Shown here one piece after another: positions 44,295-53,906 of a stretch of DNA of 64,000 nt; positions within the stretch are counted from its first letter, which is position 1; the number at the start of each line of letters is the position of its first letter. The notes under the pieces were generated by a model. The model was not told the origin of the DNA. It saw nothing but the letters and a program-made list of their open reading frames with translations, and ran no database searches. This stretch comes from CAWVSB01 sp046710535 (GTDB lineage Bacteria > Pseudomonadota > Gammaproteobacteria > Pseudomonadales > CAWVSB01), in assembly GCA_046710535.1 (NCBI GenBank), contig JBKEHH010000005.1, positions 186,001 through 250,000 of the forward strand. The letters are read 5' to 3'. The position numbers were made by a program, and so were the translations under genes.

Positions 44295-45839
44295 TTACCA
44301 AGTCTGGGTAGCTTTAAAGCCTTCAACCAGCGCTTTGAATTTCGCTTCCAAATCTTTATTCCAGTCACCGGCAACAACGATTTCTTTCATCAAGTCACTA
44401 TGTTCGCTATTAGCGTATGACAATAATGCCGCTTCGAAGTCTAATATTTTATTGACGTCGATATCAGTCAAGTAACCTTCGTTTGCGCAGTAAACCATCA
44501 AGCCCATTTCAGCAACCGACTGTGGCGAGTACTGTTTCTGCTTCATTAACTCAGTTACACGCTCACCATGGTCTAGCTGTGCTTTGGTCGCATCATCTAG
44601 GTCAGACGCAAACTGTGAGAACGCCGCTAATTCACGATACTGAGCTAGAGCGGTACGAATACCACCAGACAGTTTCTTCATGATCTTAGTCTGAGCTGAT
44701 CCACCAACACGCGATACCGATACCCCTGCGTTCATTGCAGGGCGAATGCCGGCATTAAACATATCACTTTCTAGGAATATCTGCCCGTCTGTAATAGAAA
44801 TTACGTTAGTTGGTACAAATGCAGATACGTCACCAGCTTGGGTTTCGATAATAGGCAACGCTGTTAATGAACCAGTTTTACCTTTAATTTCACCATTGGT
44901 ACACTTTTCTACCCAAGCTTCCGATACGCGAGCTGAACGCTCTAGTAAGCGTGAATGCAAGTAGAATACGTCACCTGGGTAAGCTTCACGTCCTGGTGGG
45001 CGTTTCAATAATAACGAAATTTGACGGTATGCCCAAGCTTGCTTGGTCAAATCATCATAAATAATCAGCGCATCTTCACCGCGATCACGGTAGTACTCAC
45101 CAATAGTACAACCACTAAATGGTGCGATGAACTGCATCGATGCTGGATCAGAGGCTGTTGCAGCAACAACAACTGTATGCTCCATTGCGCCGTGCTCTTC
45201 AAGTTTACGCACTACAGCTGCGATAGAAGAAGCTTTTTGACCAATAGCAACGTAAATACACTTAATGCCGCTACCTTTTTGATTAATAATCGCATCAACT
45301 GCTACTGCGGTTTTACCGATCTGACGGTCACCAATGATTAGCTCTCGCTGACCACGACCGATTGGCACCATGGCATCAACCGCCTTAAGACCTAGCTGAA
45401 CAGGCTGATCAACAGATTTACGCCAGATAACGCCTGGCGCAACTTTTTCAATCGCATCAGTTATTTTGGCATTGATAGGGCCGCGTCCGTCGATGGGATT
45501 ACCCAAGGCATCGATTACACGGCCTTCTAATTCTGGACCAACCGGCACTTCAAGAATGCGGCCAGTACATTTACATTTCTGGCCTTCTTGTAAACCCCTG
45601 GCATCGCCAAGGATTATCGCACCAACCGAGTCACGCTCTAAGTTAAGAGCCATACCAAAACGGTTGCCTTCAAATTCAATCATCTCGCCGTACATAATGT
45701 CGGCTAAACCGTGGATACGTACGATACCGTCAGATACGGATACGATAGTACCTTCGTTTTTCGCTTCTACCGCAACATCGAGGGAATCGATACGTTGCTT
45801 GATGATGTCGCTAATCTCAGATGGATTCAGTTGCTGCAT
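44295..45839 (-). CDS. atpA: F1 ATP synthase alpha subunit
   Basis: This 514-residue non-catalytic nucleotide-binding subunit begins MQQLNPSEISDIIKQRI as E. coli AtpA does. Walker A is GDRQIGKT, Walker B ALIIYDDL, and the alpha-subunit signature PAMNAGVSVSRVGGSAQ is present, with its Arg finger region. It alternates with beta in the F1 hexamer. It is flanked by atpH and atpG in the standard order. Confidence 0.98.
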   Translation of the reverse strand: MQQLNPSEISDIIKQRIDSLDVAVEAKNEGTIVSVSDGIVRIHGLADIMYGEMIEFEGNRFGMALNLERDSVGAIILGDARGLQEGQKCKCTGRILEVPVGPELEGRVIDALGNPIDGRGPINAKITDAIEKVAPGVIWRKSVDQPVQLGLKAVDAMVPIGRGQRELIIGDRQIGKTAVAVDAIINQKGSGIKCIYVAIGQKASSIAAVVRKLEEHGAMEHTVVVAATASDPASMQFIAPFSGCTIGEYYRDRGEDALIIYDDLTKQAWAYRQISLLLKRPPGREAYPGDVFYLHSRLLERSARVSEAWVEKCTNGEIKGKTGSLTALPIIETQAGDVSAFVPTNVISITDGQIFLESDMFNAGIRPAMNAGVSVSRVGGSAQTKIMKKLSGGIRTALAQYRELAAFSQFASDLDDATKAQLDHGERVTELMKQKQYSPQSVAEMGLMVYCANEGYLTDIDVNKILDFEAALLSYANSEHSDLMKEIVVAGDWNKDLEAKFKALVEGFKATQTW

Positions 45840-45862
45840 GCCCTGTTCCTCAAACTTAAATC

Positions 45863-46399
45863 TTAATGGTTCATCGCATCAGTTAGCTGAGCTAACTTAT
45901 TGCGGATTGAACCGTCTATAACCATGTCACCGGCTCTAACAACAACACCACCTATAAGGTCGGCATCAACTGTAGAGCTCAACTTGACTTCGCGTGACAA
46001 ATTGGTTGAAAGCGCCTTTGTTAACTGAGCAGCTTCCGCCTCACTCAATTCAAATGCACTGGTTACTTCAACGCTTACTGTCTGCTCTTGTTGAGCTTTT
46101 AACGCTTGAAATTGCTCACTTATATATGGCAATAATGACAAACGCTTGTTCTGTGCTAAGGCACCAACAAAATTGGCCGCTTTAGCTGTTAAATCATCAC
46201 CTAGCAAACCACCAAAGGTTTCCGCCATTTGACTCGAAGTCAAAGAAGGTGATGACAACAGTTCAGCTACTTTATGTTGCTGGGTAATTTGAGCCGCCAA
46301 AGTTAGCGTCTCTGACCACTTTGCCAAGGCATCGTTGTCCCGAGCAAACTCAAATGCCGCTTTTGCGTAAGGGCGTGCCAATGTCGATAATTCGGCCAT
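45863..46399 (-). CDS. atpH: F1 ATP synthase delta subunit
   Basis: This 178-residue stator subunit links F1 alpha to the b subunits. LARPYAKAAFEFA at the N-terminus is the typical block, and the C-terminal DLIGGVVVRAGDMVIDGSIRNKL is the OSCP/delta signature. Position between atpF and atpA is standard. Confidence 0.96.
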   Translation of the reverse strand: MAELSTLARPYAKAAFEFARDNDALAKWSETLTLAAQITQQHKVAELLSSPSLTSSQMAETFGGLLGDDLTAKAANFVGALAQNKRLSLLPYISEQFQALKAQQEQTVSVEVTSAFELSEAEAAQLTKALSTNLSREVKLSSTVDADLIGGVVVRAGDMVIDGSIRNKLAQLTDAMNH

Positions 46400-46410
46400 C
46401 GTATCCTCGC

Positions 46411-46881
46411 TTAAAGCTGCTCAGCCAGCTCAGAAAGCAGCTGTTGATGTGCATTTGCATCGACGGTCTGTTGCAAAATTTTCTCTGCACCAGCAATCGC
46501 CAACGTTGCTACTTGAGCACGTAAAACTTCTTTTGCACGATTTGCTTGTTGCTCGATTTCAGCATTAGCAGCGACCTTCAATCGATCGCCCTCTGCTTTA
46601 GCAAGCCCTTTCGCTTCATCGACAATTTGATTAGCACGCTTATTTGCCTGCTCAACAATTGCCGCAGCCTGCTCTTTCGCTTCGCGCAACTTATGTCCAG
46701 CAGCATCTTGCGCCAATTCTAGATCTTTTGTTGCTCTGTCAGCGGCTTGCAGACCGTGTGCTATTTTTTCTTCACGCTCTTGCATGGCAGTAAGAATTAC
46801 TGGCCAAACAAACTTCATGCAAAACCACACAAAGAATAAGAACGATATAGATTGGCCTATTAGTGTTGCGTTAATGTTCAC
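46411..46881 (-). CDS. atpF: F0 ATP synthase b subunit
   Basis: This 156-residue subunit has one N-terminal membrane helix (ATLIGQSISFLFFVWFCMKF region) followed by a long charged helix that dimerises as the peripheral stalk. The length equals that of the E. coli protein, and MNINATLIGQSI is the typical start. It sits between atpE and atpH. Confidence 0.96.
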   Translation of the reverse strand: MNINATLIGQSISFLFFVWFCMKFVWPVILTAMQEREEKIAHGLQAADRATKDLELAQDAAGHKLREAKEQAAAIVEQANKRANQIVDEAKGLAKAEGDRLKVAANAEIEQQANRAKEVLRAQVATLAIAGAEKILQQTVDANAHQQLLSELAEQL

Positions 46882-46950
46882 AACGAAACCTCGTGTTAGT
46901 GATATACAAAGCGCGACTTACATTGCCGCGCTAAACCCATGTTTCTGTTA

Positions 46951-47190
46951 TTAAACAGCTAGAGTTGGCACTACCACAAATAGAATGTACATACCGATGC
47001 CGACACCAATCATAGGCACCGCATCTAGTAAACCAGCAATCAGAAACATTTTACCTTGTAGCATAGGGGCCATTTCTGGTTGGCGTGCACTGCCTTCCAA
47101 TAACTTACCACCTAACAAAGCAAAACCTATTGCGGTTCCAACTGCACCAAGACCTATAAGTAGTGATACCGCTATAAGAGCTAAACCCAT
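46951..47190 (-). CDS. atpE: F0 ATP synthase c subunit
   Basis: This 79-residue proteolipid forms the c-ring. Two membrane helices are joined by a polar loop with ARQPEM, and the second helix carries the ion-binding Asp in GLLDAVPMIGVGIGMY. The residues around it are those of proton-type rings like E. coli, not the Q-E-S-T pattern of sodium rings. ORF length is exactly that of the E. coli protein. Confidence 0.97.
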   Translation of the reverse strand: MGLALIAVSLLIGLGAVGTAIGFALLGGKLLEGSARQPEMAPMLQGKMFLIAGLLDAVPMIGVGIGMYILFVVVPTLAV

Positions 47191-47233
47191 TTTCTTTCTC
47201 CTAATATATTAAAAAGTAATGTAAAAATAAAAG

Positions 47234-48148
47234 TTAGTGATCTTCGCCATTATCAAAGGCCATCGACATATAGACAATGGTTAACACCATGAACACAAAC
47301 GCTTGCAAGGTGATTACTAAGATATGGAAAATTGCCCAGGCTATTTGCAATACACCTGCAAACATGCCAAAAAAAAGTCCTGCGCCATACATAACCGCAA
47401 TCAGGATAAATATCATTTCGCCGGCATACATGTTGCCGAATAGTCGCAAACCTAGAGAAATCGGCTTGGCGATCAAATCTATTGTTTCTAATACTAAATT
47501 GATCGGGATCATCCAAGGATTATTAAACGGATGCATCGTTAAGCCTTTAACAAAGCCCATTAAACCCTTTTGCTGAATACTGAAGAATATAATTAAACCA
47601 AATACAGTGAACGCCATACCCAGAGTGATATTAGGGTCAGTACTTGTCACCACTTTAAAATAGAGGTGTGGATTGCCAGACAAATAAGCAGCCAATTGCG
47701 GAATCCAGTCAACAGGAATTAAATCCATCAGATTCATAAAAAATATCCAGACGAAAATCGTTAGGGCTAACGGAGCTACAAACTTACTTTTGTACGGAAA
47801 AGAGTCTTTAATATTGGTGTCTATGAACTCTACTATCATTTCAATAAAGTTTTGAAAACCAGTAGGTACACCAGAATGAATGTTGACTGCCACCCGTCGA
47901 AACAAGAATATAAAAACAAGACCAAGCGCTATCGACCAACCCATACTATCCAAATGAATAGCAGAAAACCCCATCGCTGCGGCTTCACCGCCATCATGGG
48001 CCATAGTCCACGTTGGTTGTGCCAATGCTTCACTAACTTGACCCTGCGCATCTGAGCGCTCATAACCGGCCGGTAATTTACCGTAGGTAAGATTGGTTAA
48101 GTGATGAAGAATATAATCAGAGGTTGTTAAACCACCTTCTGCTGCCAT
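47234..48148 (-). CDS. atpB: F0 ATP synthase a subunit
   Basis: This 304-residue channel subunit has five to six membrane helices. The essential Arg lies in PISLGLRLFGNMYAGEMIF, next to the proton half-channels. DSFPYKSKFVAPLALTIFVW and AWAIFHILVITLQAFVFMVL are other conserved blocks. The N-terminal extension of about 40 residues before the helices is a little longer than in E. coli (271) but common in marine gammaproteobacteria. Confidence 0.96.
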   Translation of the reverse strand: MAAEGGLTTSDYILHHLTNLTYGKLPAGYERSDAQGQVSEALAQPTWTMAHDGGEAAAMGFSAIHLDSMGWSIALGLVFIFLFRRVAVNIHSGVPTGFQNFIEMIVEFIDTNIKDSFPYKSKFVAPLALTIFVWIFFMNLMDLIPVDWIPQLAAYLSGNPHLYFKVVTSTDPNITLGMAFTVFGLIIFFSIQQKGLMGFVKGLTMHPFNNPWMIPINLVLETIDLIAKPISLGLRLFGNMYAGEMIFILIAVMYGAGLFFGMFAGVLQIAWAIFHILVITLQAFVFMVLTIVYMSMAFDNGEDH

Positions 48149-48178
48149 CTATCTATTCTCTTTTTTCAACAATTCTGG

Positions 48179-48541
48179 TTACAATATAAGCCACCAGGCG
48201 CCAACTAACTGAATAAGTGCTATCACACCGTAAGCCGCAAATAGTGGTACTGCGTGAACCGGTACAATCAATATAAATGCTAAGGCAAAACCTAAAGCAC
48301 TTAATCCAAACTTTCCTGCCTCTGCGCGATAAAATGATTGCGCAACTCTTGCCGCAGCTTTTGCTCCCCGGTATCTAAACACCCGCAGAGCGAAGTAACT
48401 GTAAGGTATAATAGCAATCAAAAATCCTGCTATTACCGAGGGCGTTAAAGCGGAGTCCAAAACCAGCAAAACTCCAATTACAGCAAGGGCAACAAAACAC
48501 TGTATGACAATAACTTTATACACTGCTGGCTTGCTTATCAC
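48179..48541 (-). CDS. atpI: ATP synthase protein I
   Basis: This 120-residue membrane protein is predicted to have four helices and includes PYSYFALRVFRYRGAKAA, the conserved F-x-x-x-x-F-R-Y-x-G-A block of AtpI. It is the first gene of the atp operon and is thought to help c-ring assembly; it is not part of the final enzyme. Upstream lies the parB gene on the same strand, 169 bp away. Confidence 0.9.
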   Translation of the reverse strand: MISKPAVYKVIVIQCFVALAVIGVLLVLDSALTPSVIAGFLIAIIPYSYFALRVFRYRGAKAAARVAQSFYRAEAGKFGLSALGFALAFILIVPVHAVPLFAAYGVIALIQLVGAWWLIL

Positions 48542-48557
48542 GCCGTTCTATCTCTCT

Positions 48558-48574
48558 AAAAACCCTAGGTTTTT
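48558..48574 (-). terminator. Weak hairpin with T-run between parB and atpI
   Basis: AAAAACC (48558-48564) and GGTTTTT (48568-48574) flank CTA. On the minus strand a short GC-poor stem and a T-run follow, so it may be a weak terminator for parAB or lie in the atp leader. Stem GC content is low. Confidence 0.35.
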
Positions 48575-48710
48575 CATGGTCTTAACCTAATCTTAGTGAG
48601 CACCCTAAAACCGCATCATAAGGAGGCCGTGTCGGGCGCGCAAGTATAGGGAGTTAGATCTAGAGGCGCAAGCCATTCACATAATATATACGTTGATTAT
48701 GATAATTTAG

Positions 48711-49577
48711 CTACTGAATATGAGCCAAGATCCCTTCAAGCTCATCAAGACTGTTGTACTTGAGTACAAGCTTGCCTTTTCCGTTTTTAGTATGCTGAAT
48801 AGAAACCGGCGCTCCCACCTTCTCACCTAAGCTTTGTTCTAAGCTAGCAATATCAGCACTGGGCTTATAGATCTCTTGTTTTGCGGCCGGCTTTTGAATC
48901 TTGCGCACTAAATCCTCAGTTTGCCTAACCGTCAAACCACGACCAACAACTGTACGCGCTACTTCCGACTGCTTATCGCCACTTAACGCTAGTAAAACCT
49001 TAGCATGCCCCGTTTCTAAATCGCCACGTTCTAGCATAGTTTTTACATCACTATTCAAGGTCAATAAGCGCAGTAAATTAGCAACCGTCGCGCGAGACTT
49101 ACCTACCGCCTCACCAACTTCTTGTTGAGTTAATGAAAACTCCACTCGCAGGCGCTCTAATGCCACTGCCTCTTCCAAGGAGCTGAGATTTTCGCGCTGA
49201 ATATTTTCAATCAACGCCATCGCTATCGCAGCTTCATCTGACACATTACGAATAATCGCAGGAATAGTGTCTTTTTGAGCTAATTGTGATGCCCGCCAGC
49301 GACGCTCACCAGCTATGATTTCATAGCGACCTTCGCCGACTGAACGCACCACAATTGGCTGCATGACTCCCTGGGCCTTTATCGAATTTGCAAGGTCTTG
49401 CAATGATTCCTGATCCATTTCGCGGCGCGGTTGATATTTACCGCGCTGCACCAAATCAATTGGCAAATGTTTTAGCTCATTGTCAGGCAGCTTCTCTGGA
49501 GTTTCTACCGCTTGGCGTAAATCTGAATTTCCAAGCAAGGCATCTAAACCTCTACCCAGTCTTTTTTTAGGGGACAT
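48711..49577 (-). CDS. parB: Chromosome partition protein ParB
   Basis: This 288-residue ParB/Spo0J protein has the N-terminal RLGRGLDALLG, the CTP-binding/ParB-N motif ERRWRASQLA, and the helix-turn-helix LTQQEVGEAVGKSRATVANLLRL. GAPVSIQHTKNGKGKLVLKY is the C-terminal dimer domain. It binds parS sites and loads the SMC complex near the origin. Two perfect parS palindromes are present 12 kb away in recF. parA lies 11 bp upstream. Confidence 0.97.
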   Translation of the reverse strand: MSPKKRLGRGLDALLGNSDLRQAVETPEKLPDNELKHLPIDLVQRGKYQPRREMDQESLQDLANSIKAQGVMQPIVVRSVGEGRYEIIAGERRWRASQLAQKDTIPAIIRNVSDEAAIAMALIENIQRENLSSLEEAVALERLRVEFSLTQQEVGEAVGKSRATVANLLRLLTLNSDVKTMLERGDLETGHAKVLLALSGDKQSEVARTVVGRGLTVRQTEDLVRKIQKPAAKQEIYKPSADIASLEQSLGEKVGAPVSIQHTKNGKGKLVLKYNSLDELEGILAHIQ

Positions 49578-49588
49578 AGTGTTTTCCG

Positions 49589-50365
49589 TTAATTAGCTGT
49601 CTTATCTAATTTATTCACAATTTCTTGCGCTAAAGCTTGATATGCTGCGCTACCGCGTGAAGATCGGTCATAACGCACAATGGGCAATCCATGCGATGGC
49701 GCCTCGGCTAAACGAACATTACGCGGTATAACCGTTCGATAAACTTTATCACCGAAGTGGGTTAACAATTGTGATGATACATCTCTGGTTAAACTATTAC
49801 GCGGGTCATACATGGTGCGCAAAATTCCTTCAACGCGTAAATTGGGATTAATACTAGAAGCGACTTTGCCGACTGTATTTAGCAAAGCCGATAAACCTTC
49901 CAGCGCATAATACTCACACTGCATAGTAATAATTATTCCGTTTGCAGCAACTAATGCGTTAAGCGTCAGCATGTTTAATGACGGAGGACAGTCAATTAAA
50001 ATAAAATCGTAATTCTCAGCAACTTCGGCCAAAGCTTCGTTCAAACGTTGCTCGCGCCTATCGCTATTTAATAACTCTACTTCTGCGGCGGTTAAATCGC
50101 CGTTAGCGGGTAGTAAGTCAAACCCAGCCACTTCACTTCGCTGTATACACTTTTTAGCGCTAAGGCCTTGGGCTAAAACTTCATAAACACTATTTGGTAA
50201 ATCGTTTTTTTCTAAACCGCTACCCATAGTCGCATTGCCCTGTGGATCTAGATCGACTAACAACACTCGCTGATTAAGATCACTAAGACAAGCCGCCAAA
50301 TTAACAGTGGTGGTCGTTTTACCCACTCCACCTTTTTGATTTGCTATGGCTAAAATTTTAGTCAA
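49589..50365 (-). CDS. parA: Chromosome partition ATPase ParA/Soj
   Basis: This 258-residue ATPase has the deviant Walker A KGGVGKTT at 11-18 (with the signature Lys at 11), VDLDPQGNAT, and FILIDCPPSLNMLT. It is the small chromosomal type without an N-terminal helix-turn-helix. Its ATP-driven gradient moves ParB-parS complexes. It is co-transcribed with rsmG upstream and parB downstream. Confidence 0.97.
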   Translation of the reverse strand: MTKILAIANQKGGVGKTTTTVNLAACLSDLNQRVLLVDLDPQGNATMGSGLEKNDLPNSVYEVLAQGLSAKKCIQRSEVAGFDLLPANGDLTAAEVELLNSDRREQRLNEALAEVAENYDFILIDCPPSLNMLTLNALVAANGIIITMQCEYYALEGLSALLNTVGKVASSINPNLRVEGILRTMYDPRNSLTRDVSSQLLTHFGDKVYRTVIPRNVRLAEAPSHGLPIVRYDRSSRGSAAYQALAQEIVNKLDKTAN

Positions 50366-50382
50366 TTTTATTATCCTAATTA

Positions 50383-51018
50383 TTAATCTAAAGCTATCGC
50401 GACGAGATGGCGCTCTGCAACTAAGCCAGGTACTTTTAATTCATGCACCGCTGTGACTTTATAGCCTGCTGATAATCCACTCAACTCTTCTGTTGGGTAA
50501 ACCCCTTTCATTGCCAAAAACTGCCCATTGGTTTGCAATAAATGATTAGTCTTGTCCAACATATCAGTTAGCGATGTAAATGCTCGTGAAGTTACTGCTG
50601 CATATTTTATATCGGCAGATAGTTGTTCCGCTCTTTTGTTTAACACAGTAATATTTGATAACCCTAGCTTAGTAACAGCATGCTGCATAAACCGTGTTTT
50701 TTTCCCATTACTATCAACCGTTGTAATGGCAGCGATAGGGTAACAAATTGCTAATGGAATACCCGGTAGCCCAGGGCCGCTGCCGATATCTATTATAGAT
50801 TCCCTGCCTGCAAAAAATGGCACCACTGATAAACTATCTAAAATATGCTTAACCATCATTTCGTCTTCATCGCGAATAGCGGTTAGGCTATAAGCCTTAT
50901 TCCAATGGGAAAGTAATTTAACATAATCCAACAGCTTTTTTTTCTGTTCATTATCTAAATCTAATTGCAATTGCTTGGCGCCATGTTCTAGTAGCACTAA
51001 CAAATTATCCTCAGGCAA
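50383..51018 (-). CDS. rsmG: 16S rRNA (guanine527-N7)-methyltransferase
   Basis: This 211-residue class I methyltransferase modifies G527 of 16S rRNA. Motif I is DIGSGPGLPGIPLAI at about 77-91, and HILDSLSV near residue 58 is also characteristic. LNKRAEQL and VTSRAFTSLTDM are further marks. It overlaps the end of mnmG by eight bases, the usual gidA-gidB order. Confidence 0.96.
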   Translation of the reverse strand: MPEDNLLVLLEHGAKQLQLDLDNEQKKKLLDYVKLLSHWNKAYSLTAIRDEDEMMVKHILDSLSVVPFFAGRESIIDIGSGPGLPGIPLAICYPIAAITTVDSNGKKTRFMQHAVTKLGLSNITVLNKRAEQLSADIKYAAVTSRAFTSLTDMLDKTNHLLQTNGQFLAMKGVYPTEELSGLSAGYKVTAVHELKVPGLVAERHLVAIALD

Positions 51019-52897
51019 TCTTACGCTCCAACAGGCCGCGTTTTTTCAATGATATTAACAACAGTGATATTGCTGCTGGTGTAATACCTTGAATACGCGA
51101 CGCCACTGCTAGTGTTGCTGGTTTAGTTGCAATTAATTTTTGTTTTACCTCGTTAGATAAACCTTCAATCGATTGATAATCAAAATCAACTGGCAATATC
51201 GCTGTCTCATATTTTTTTAACCGACCAATTTCTTCTTGTTGCCGATCAATATATCCCGCATATTTTGCCGCTATCTCTACTTGCTCGACAACTTGTTCAT
51301 CTACTAGCGCTTCGCCTTTTAAGCTTGCAACGTCTGCATAACTCAAACCGGGACGACGCAACAAATCCATTAAATTATATTCACGGCTAATTGGTTTTTC
51401 GAGTAATTTATTTACCCTTTCTGCCTCGCTAGTTTTAGGTTGAATCCAAGTAGTCTTCAAGCGCTTGGTTTCTTGTACTACTTGCTCTTGTTTGTTGCTA
51501 AAGTGTTGCCAGCGCTGGTCATCAACTAAGCCAAGCCCTCTGCCAATTTCAGTTAACCGAGTATCGGCATTATCTTCGCGCAGTGACAATCGATACTCAG
51601 CCCGTGAGGTAAACATCCGATAAGGCTCTGTGGTGCCCATGGTAATCAAATCATCAACTAACACACCCAAGTACGCTTGGTCACGTCCTGGATACCAAGC
51701 ATCTAACTCTTGACTGCGCCTAGCGGCATTTAGACCAGCTAACAAACCTTGTGCGGCTGCCTCTTCATAACCTGTAGTGCCATTGATTTGCCCGGCAAAA
51801 AATAAACCATCAATAAAACGTGTTTCTAAACTGTGTTTTAAATCTCGCGGATCAAAAAAGTCGTACTCAATGGCATAACCGGGTCTTGTTATATGAGCGT
51901 TTTCAAAACCTTTAATCGATCGCACTAGATTTATTTGTACATCAAACGGTAAACTTGTTGATATCCCGTTGGGATATAATTCATGTGTATCTAAACCTTC
52001 TGGCTCGATAAATATTTGATGTGAATTTTTGTCAGCAAAGCGATGTATTTTGTCTTCTACTGATGGGCAGTAACGCGGACCAGCGCCATCAATCACCCCG
52101 GTATACATTGGCGATCGATCTAACCCGCCGCGAATTATATCGTGGGTTTTTTCATTGGTATGAGTTATCCAACAACAGACTTGCTCAGGGTGATCGTCTA
52201 CCGAACCTAAGTAAGACATTACCGGCAATGGCGTGTCACCCCACTGCTCTTCTAATTCTGAAAAATCGACTGACTTAGCATCTATTCGTGGCGGCGTACC
52301 CGTTTTTAAACGGTTAACTCGAAACGGTAATTCACGCAGTCGATCAGCTAAAGCGATTGATGGCGGATCGCCTGCTCTACCGCCCGAGTGATTCTCTAAA
52401 CCAATGTGAATTTTCCCACCCAAAAACGTGCCTGCGGTCAATACCACTGAGTCGGCATAAAACTTCAAACCCATTTGAGTCACAACACCAACGACTTTGT
52501 CTTGTTCGATAATTAAATCGTCGACCGAGTGTTGAAATATTTGTAGGTTATTTTGGTTTTCTAAAATCCCACGAATAGCGGCTTTGTATAACACGCGGTC
52601 AGCTTGAGCGCGTGTAGCTCTTACTGCAGGGCCTTTACGCGAATTCAATACTCGAAATTGGATACCGCCTTTGTCGGTAGCTGTTGCCATAGCGCCGCCG
52701 AGCGCATCAATTTCCTTTACTAAATGGCTTTTACCAATTCCGCCAATAGCAGGATTACAAGACATCTGGCCTAAGGTTTCGATGTTATGAGTTAGCAAGA
52801 GCGTAGTCACACCCATTCGGGCACTAGCTAGCGCTGCTTCAGTACCGGCATGGCCGCCGCCAATAATTATAACGCCGTAACGAGTTGGATAATCCAT
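51011..52897 (-). CDS. mnmG: tRNA uridine 5-carboxymethylaminomethyl modification enzyme MnmG (GidA)
   Basis: From ATG 52895-52897 (628 residues) the protein starts MDYPTRYGVIIIGGGHAGTE, matching E. coli MnmG (629). A GTG at 52904-52906 would add three residues and is less likely. The FAD motif is IIGGGHAGTEAA, and GTFLGGKIHIG and GRAGDPPSIALA are hallmarks of the family. It modifies the wobble uridine of several tRNAs together with MnmE, which is encoded 1 kb away on the same strand. Confidence 0.97.
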   Translation of the reverse strand: MDYPTRYGVIIIGGGHAGTEAALASARMGVTTLLLTHNIETLGQMSCNPAIGGIGKSHLVKEIDALGGAMATATDKGGIQFRVLNSRKGPAVRATRAQADRVLYKAAIRGILENQNNLQIFQHSVDDLIIEQDKVVGVVTQMGLKFYADSVVLTAGTFLGGKIHIGLENHSGGRAGDPPSIALADRLRELPFRVNRLKTGTPPRIDAKSVDFSELEEQWGDTPLPVMSYLGSVDDHPEQVCCWITHTNEKTHDIIRGGLDRSPMYTGVIDGAGPRYCPSVEDKIHRFADKNSHQIFIEPEGLDTHELYPNGISTSLPFDVQINLVRSIKGFENAHITRPGYAIEYDFFDPRDLKHSLETRFIDGLFFAGQINGTTGYEEAAAQGLLAGLNAARRSQELDAWYPGRDQAYLGVLVDDLITMGTTEPYRMFTSRAEYRLSLREDNADTRLTEIGRGLGLVDDQRWQHFSNKQEQVVQETKRLKTTWIQPKTSEAERVNKLLEKPISREYNLMDLLRRPGLSYADVASLKGEALVDEQVVEQVEIAAKYAGYIDRQQEEIGRLKKYETAILPVDFDYQSIEGLSNEVKQKLIATKPATLAVASRIQGITPAAISLLLISLKKRGLLERKIA

Positions 52898-53521
52898 AGT
52901 GCACACATGGCTATTTCTAAAAGGGCAGGCAGTATAGGGGCTGTTGAAAAAATGAGCAAAGTAACTTTATATTTAATTTTTAGTCTTTTGTTTATTAATT
53001 ACTTATATATAAATATAGTTATTAGGATATAGAGTAATTAAGAACTAGTTATTATTAATGAGCACTAATTCTGTTTATAAGTGATAAATAGTTATTTAAA
53101 ACAATCATTTAACTTAATGATAACTACAGAGATAAGCGCAGTGTTTCAATGTGTTTTAGCTGTTGTAGGCCTGTGTACTGTTTTAGTGTTTTTTTGGACA
53201 CTATAACTAACGTAGGCTTGTCTACTGATCTACACAGACCTTATCCACTAAGTTACTACTTGCTTATTTAGCGTAGATTATAATCGCAGCAAAATAAATG
53301 AATATGTGGATAACTACGGGTGAAAGCTGTGTAGTAGCTGTAGAATTGCTCTTAGTTACCAGTGTGAAAGAGTAAAAAGCACTTTTCACGTAGATACTCA
53401 ATAAAAGTAAATTACAAAAAGGCCTTATGTAACAAAAACATTACTTAGGATTTTATGACTGTCCGTATTCTAAATATTAGTACAAATACACAGCTCCAGC
53501 AGAAGCTGCAGAGTTGTCCGA
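52898..53521. other. AT-rich intergenic region with DnaA boxes (second origin-like region)
   Basis: The segment from about 52960 to 53070 is extremely AT-rich, like a DNA unwinding element. TTATCCACT (53241-53249) is a one-mismatch DnaA box and TGTGGATAA (53305-53313) is a perfect box on the minus strand. The location next to mnmG is where oriC lies in E. coli. No protein gene is recognisable. It could be a real or vestigial origin, or promoter DNA under DnaA control. Confidence 0.5.
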
Positions 53522-53798
53522 TTAGTCTCCATAAATATCGTTAGCGTTTTTATCTTCTTCTCCAGCAACAACAGCTAATGTATTGCCAACACCATTTAAG
53601 CTAACCGTTGGTCCAAAAAAATCGTTGTCGTCAGTATTGCTGGCGTTGATGTAAGCTTGTTGAACCCAAATATTAGCTGTGCGGCTAAAGGCATATACAA
53701 CACCGGTATCATTTTCTGAGCTGCTTGCTTGGTCACCATTTCACACCAGTGGCGTTAATGTCTTCACGAAAAGCTCCAACGACTAATGCATTGCCACT
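53522..53798 (-). pseudogene. Remnant of an FG-GAP (integrin-like beta-propeller) repeat gene
   Basis: A minus-strand frame ending at TAA (53522-53524) reads DTGVVYAFSR, WVQQAYINASNTDDND and GVGNTLAVVAGEEDKN. These are the typical alternating blocks of FG-GAP repeats as found in large secreted beta-propeller proteins. At about 53739-53741 one extra A breaks the frame. Beyond it, NALVVGAFREDINATGV continues the same repeat logic until a TGA at 53799-53801. No start codon or signal peptide remains. It is the decayed 3' end of a larger gene. Confidence 0.75.
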
Positions 53799-53906
53799 TC
53801 AACATACAGTTATAAAAATAAGGCTAGCTATAATAATTACAAACCTATTTATCTTGAATTTTTTAATGTAGTGTAAAAATTATGGATTGTGTTGTTAAAA
53901 GCGGTA

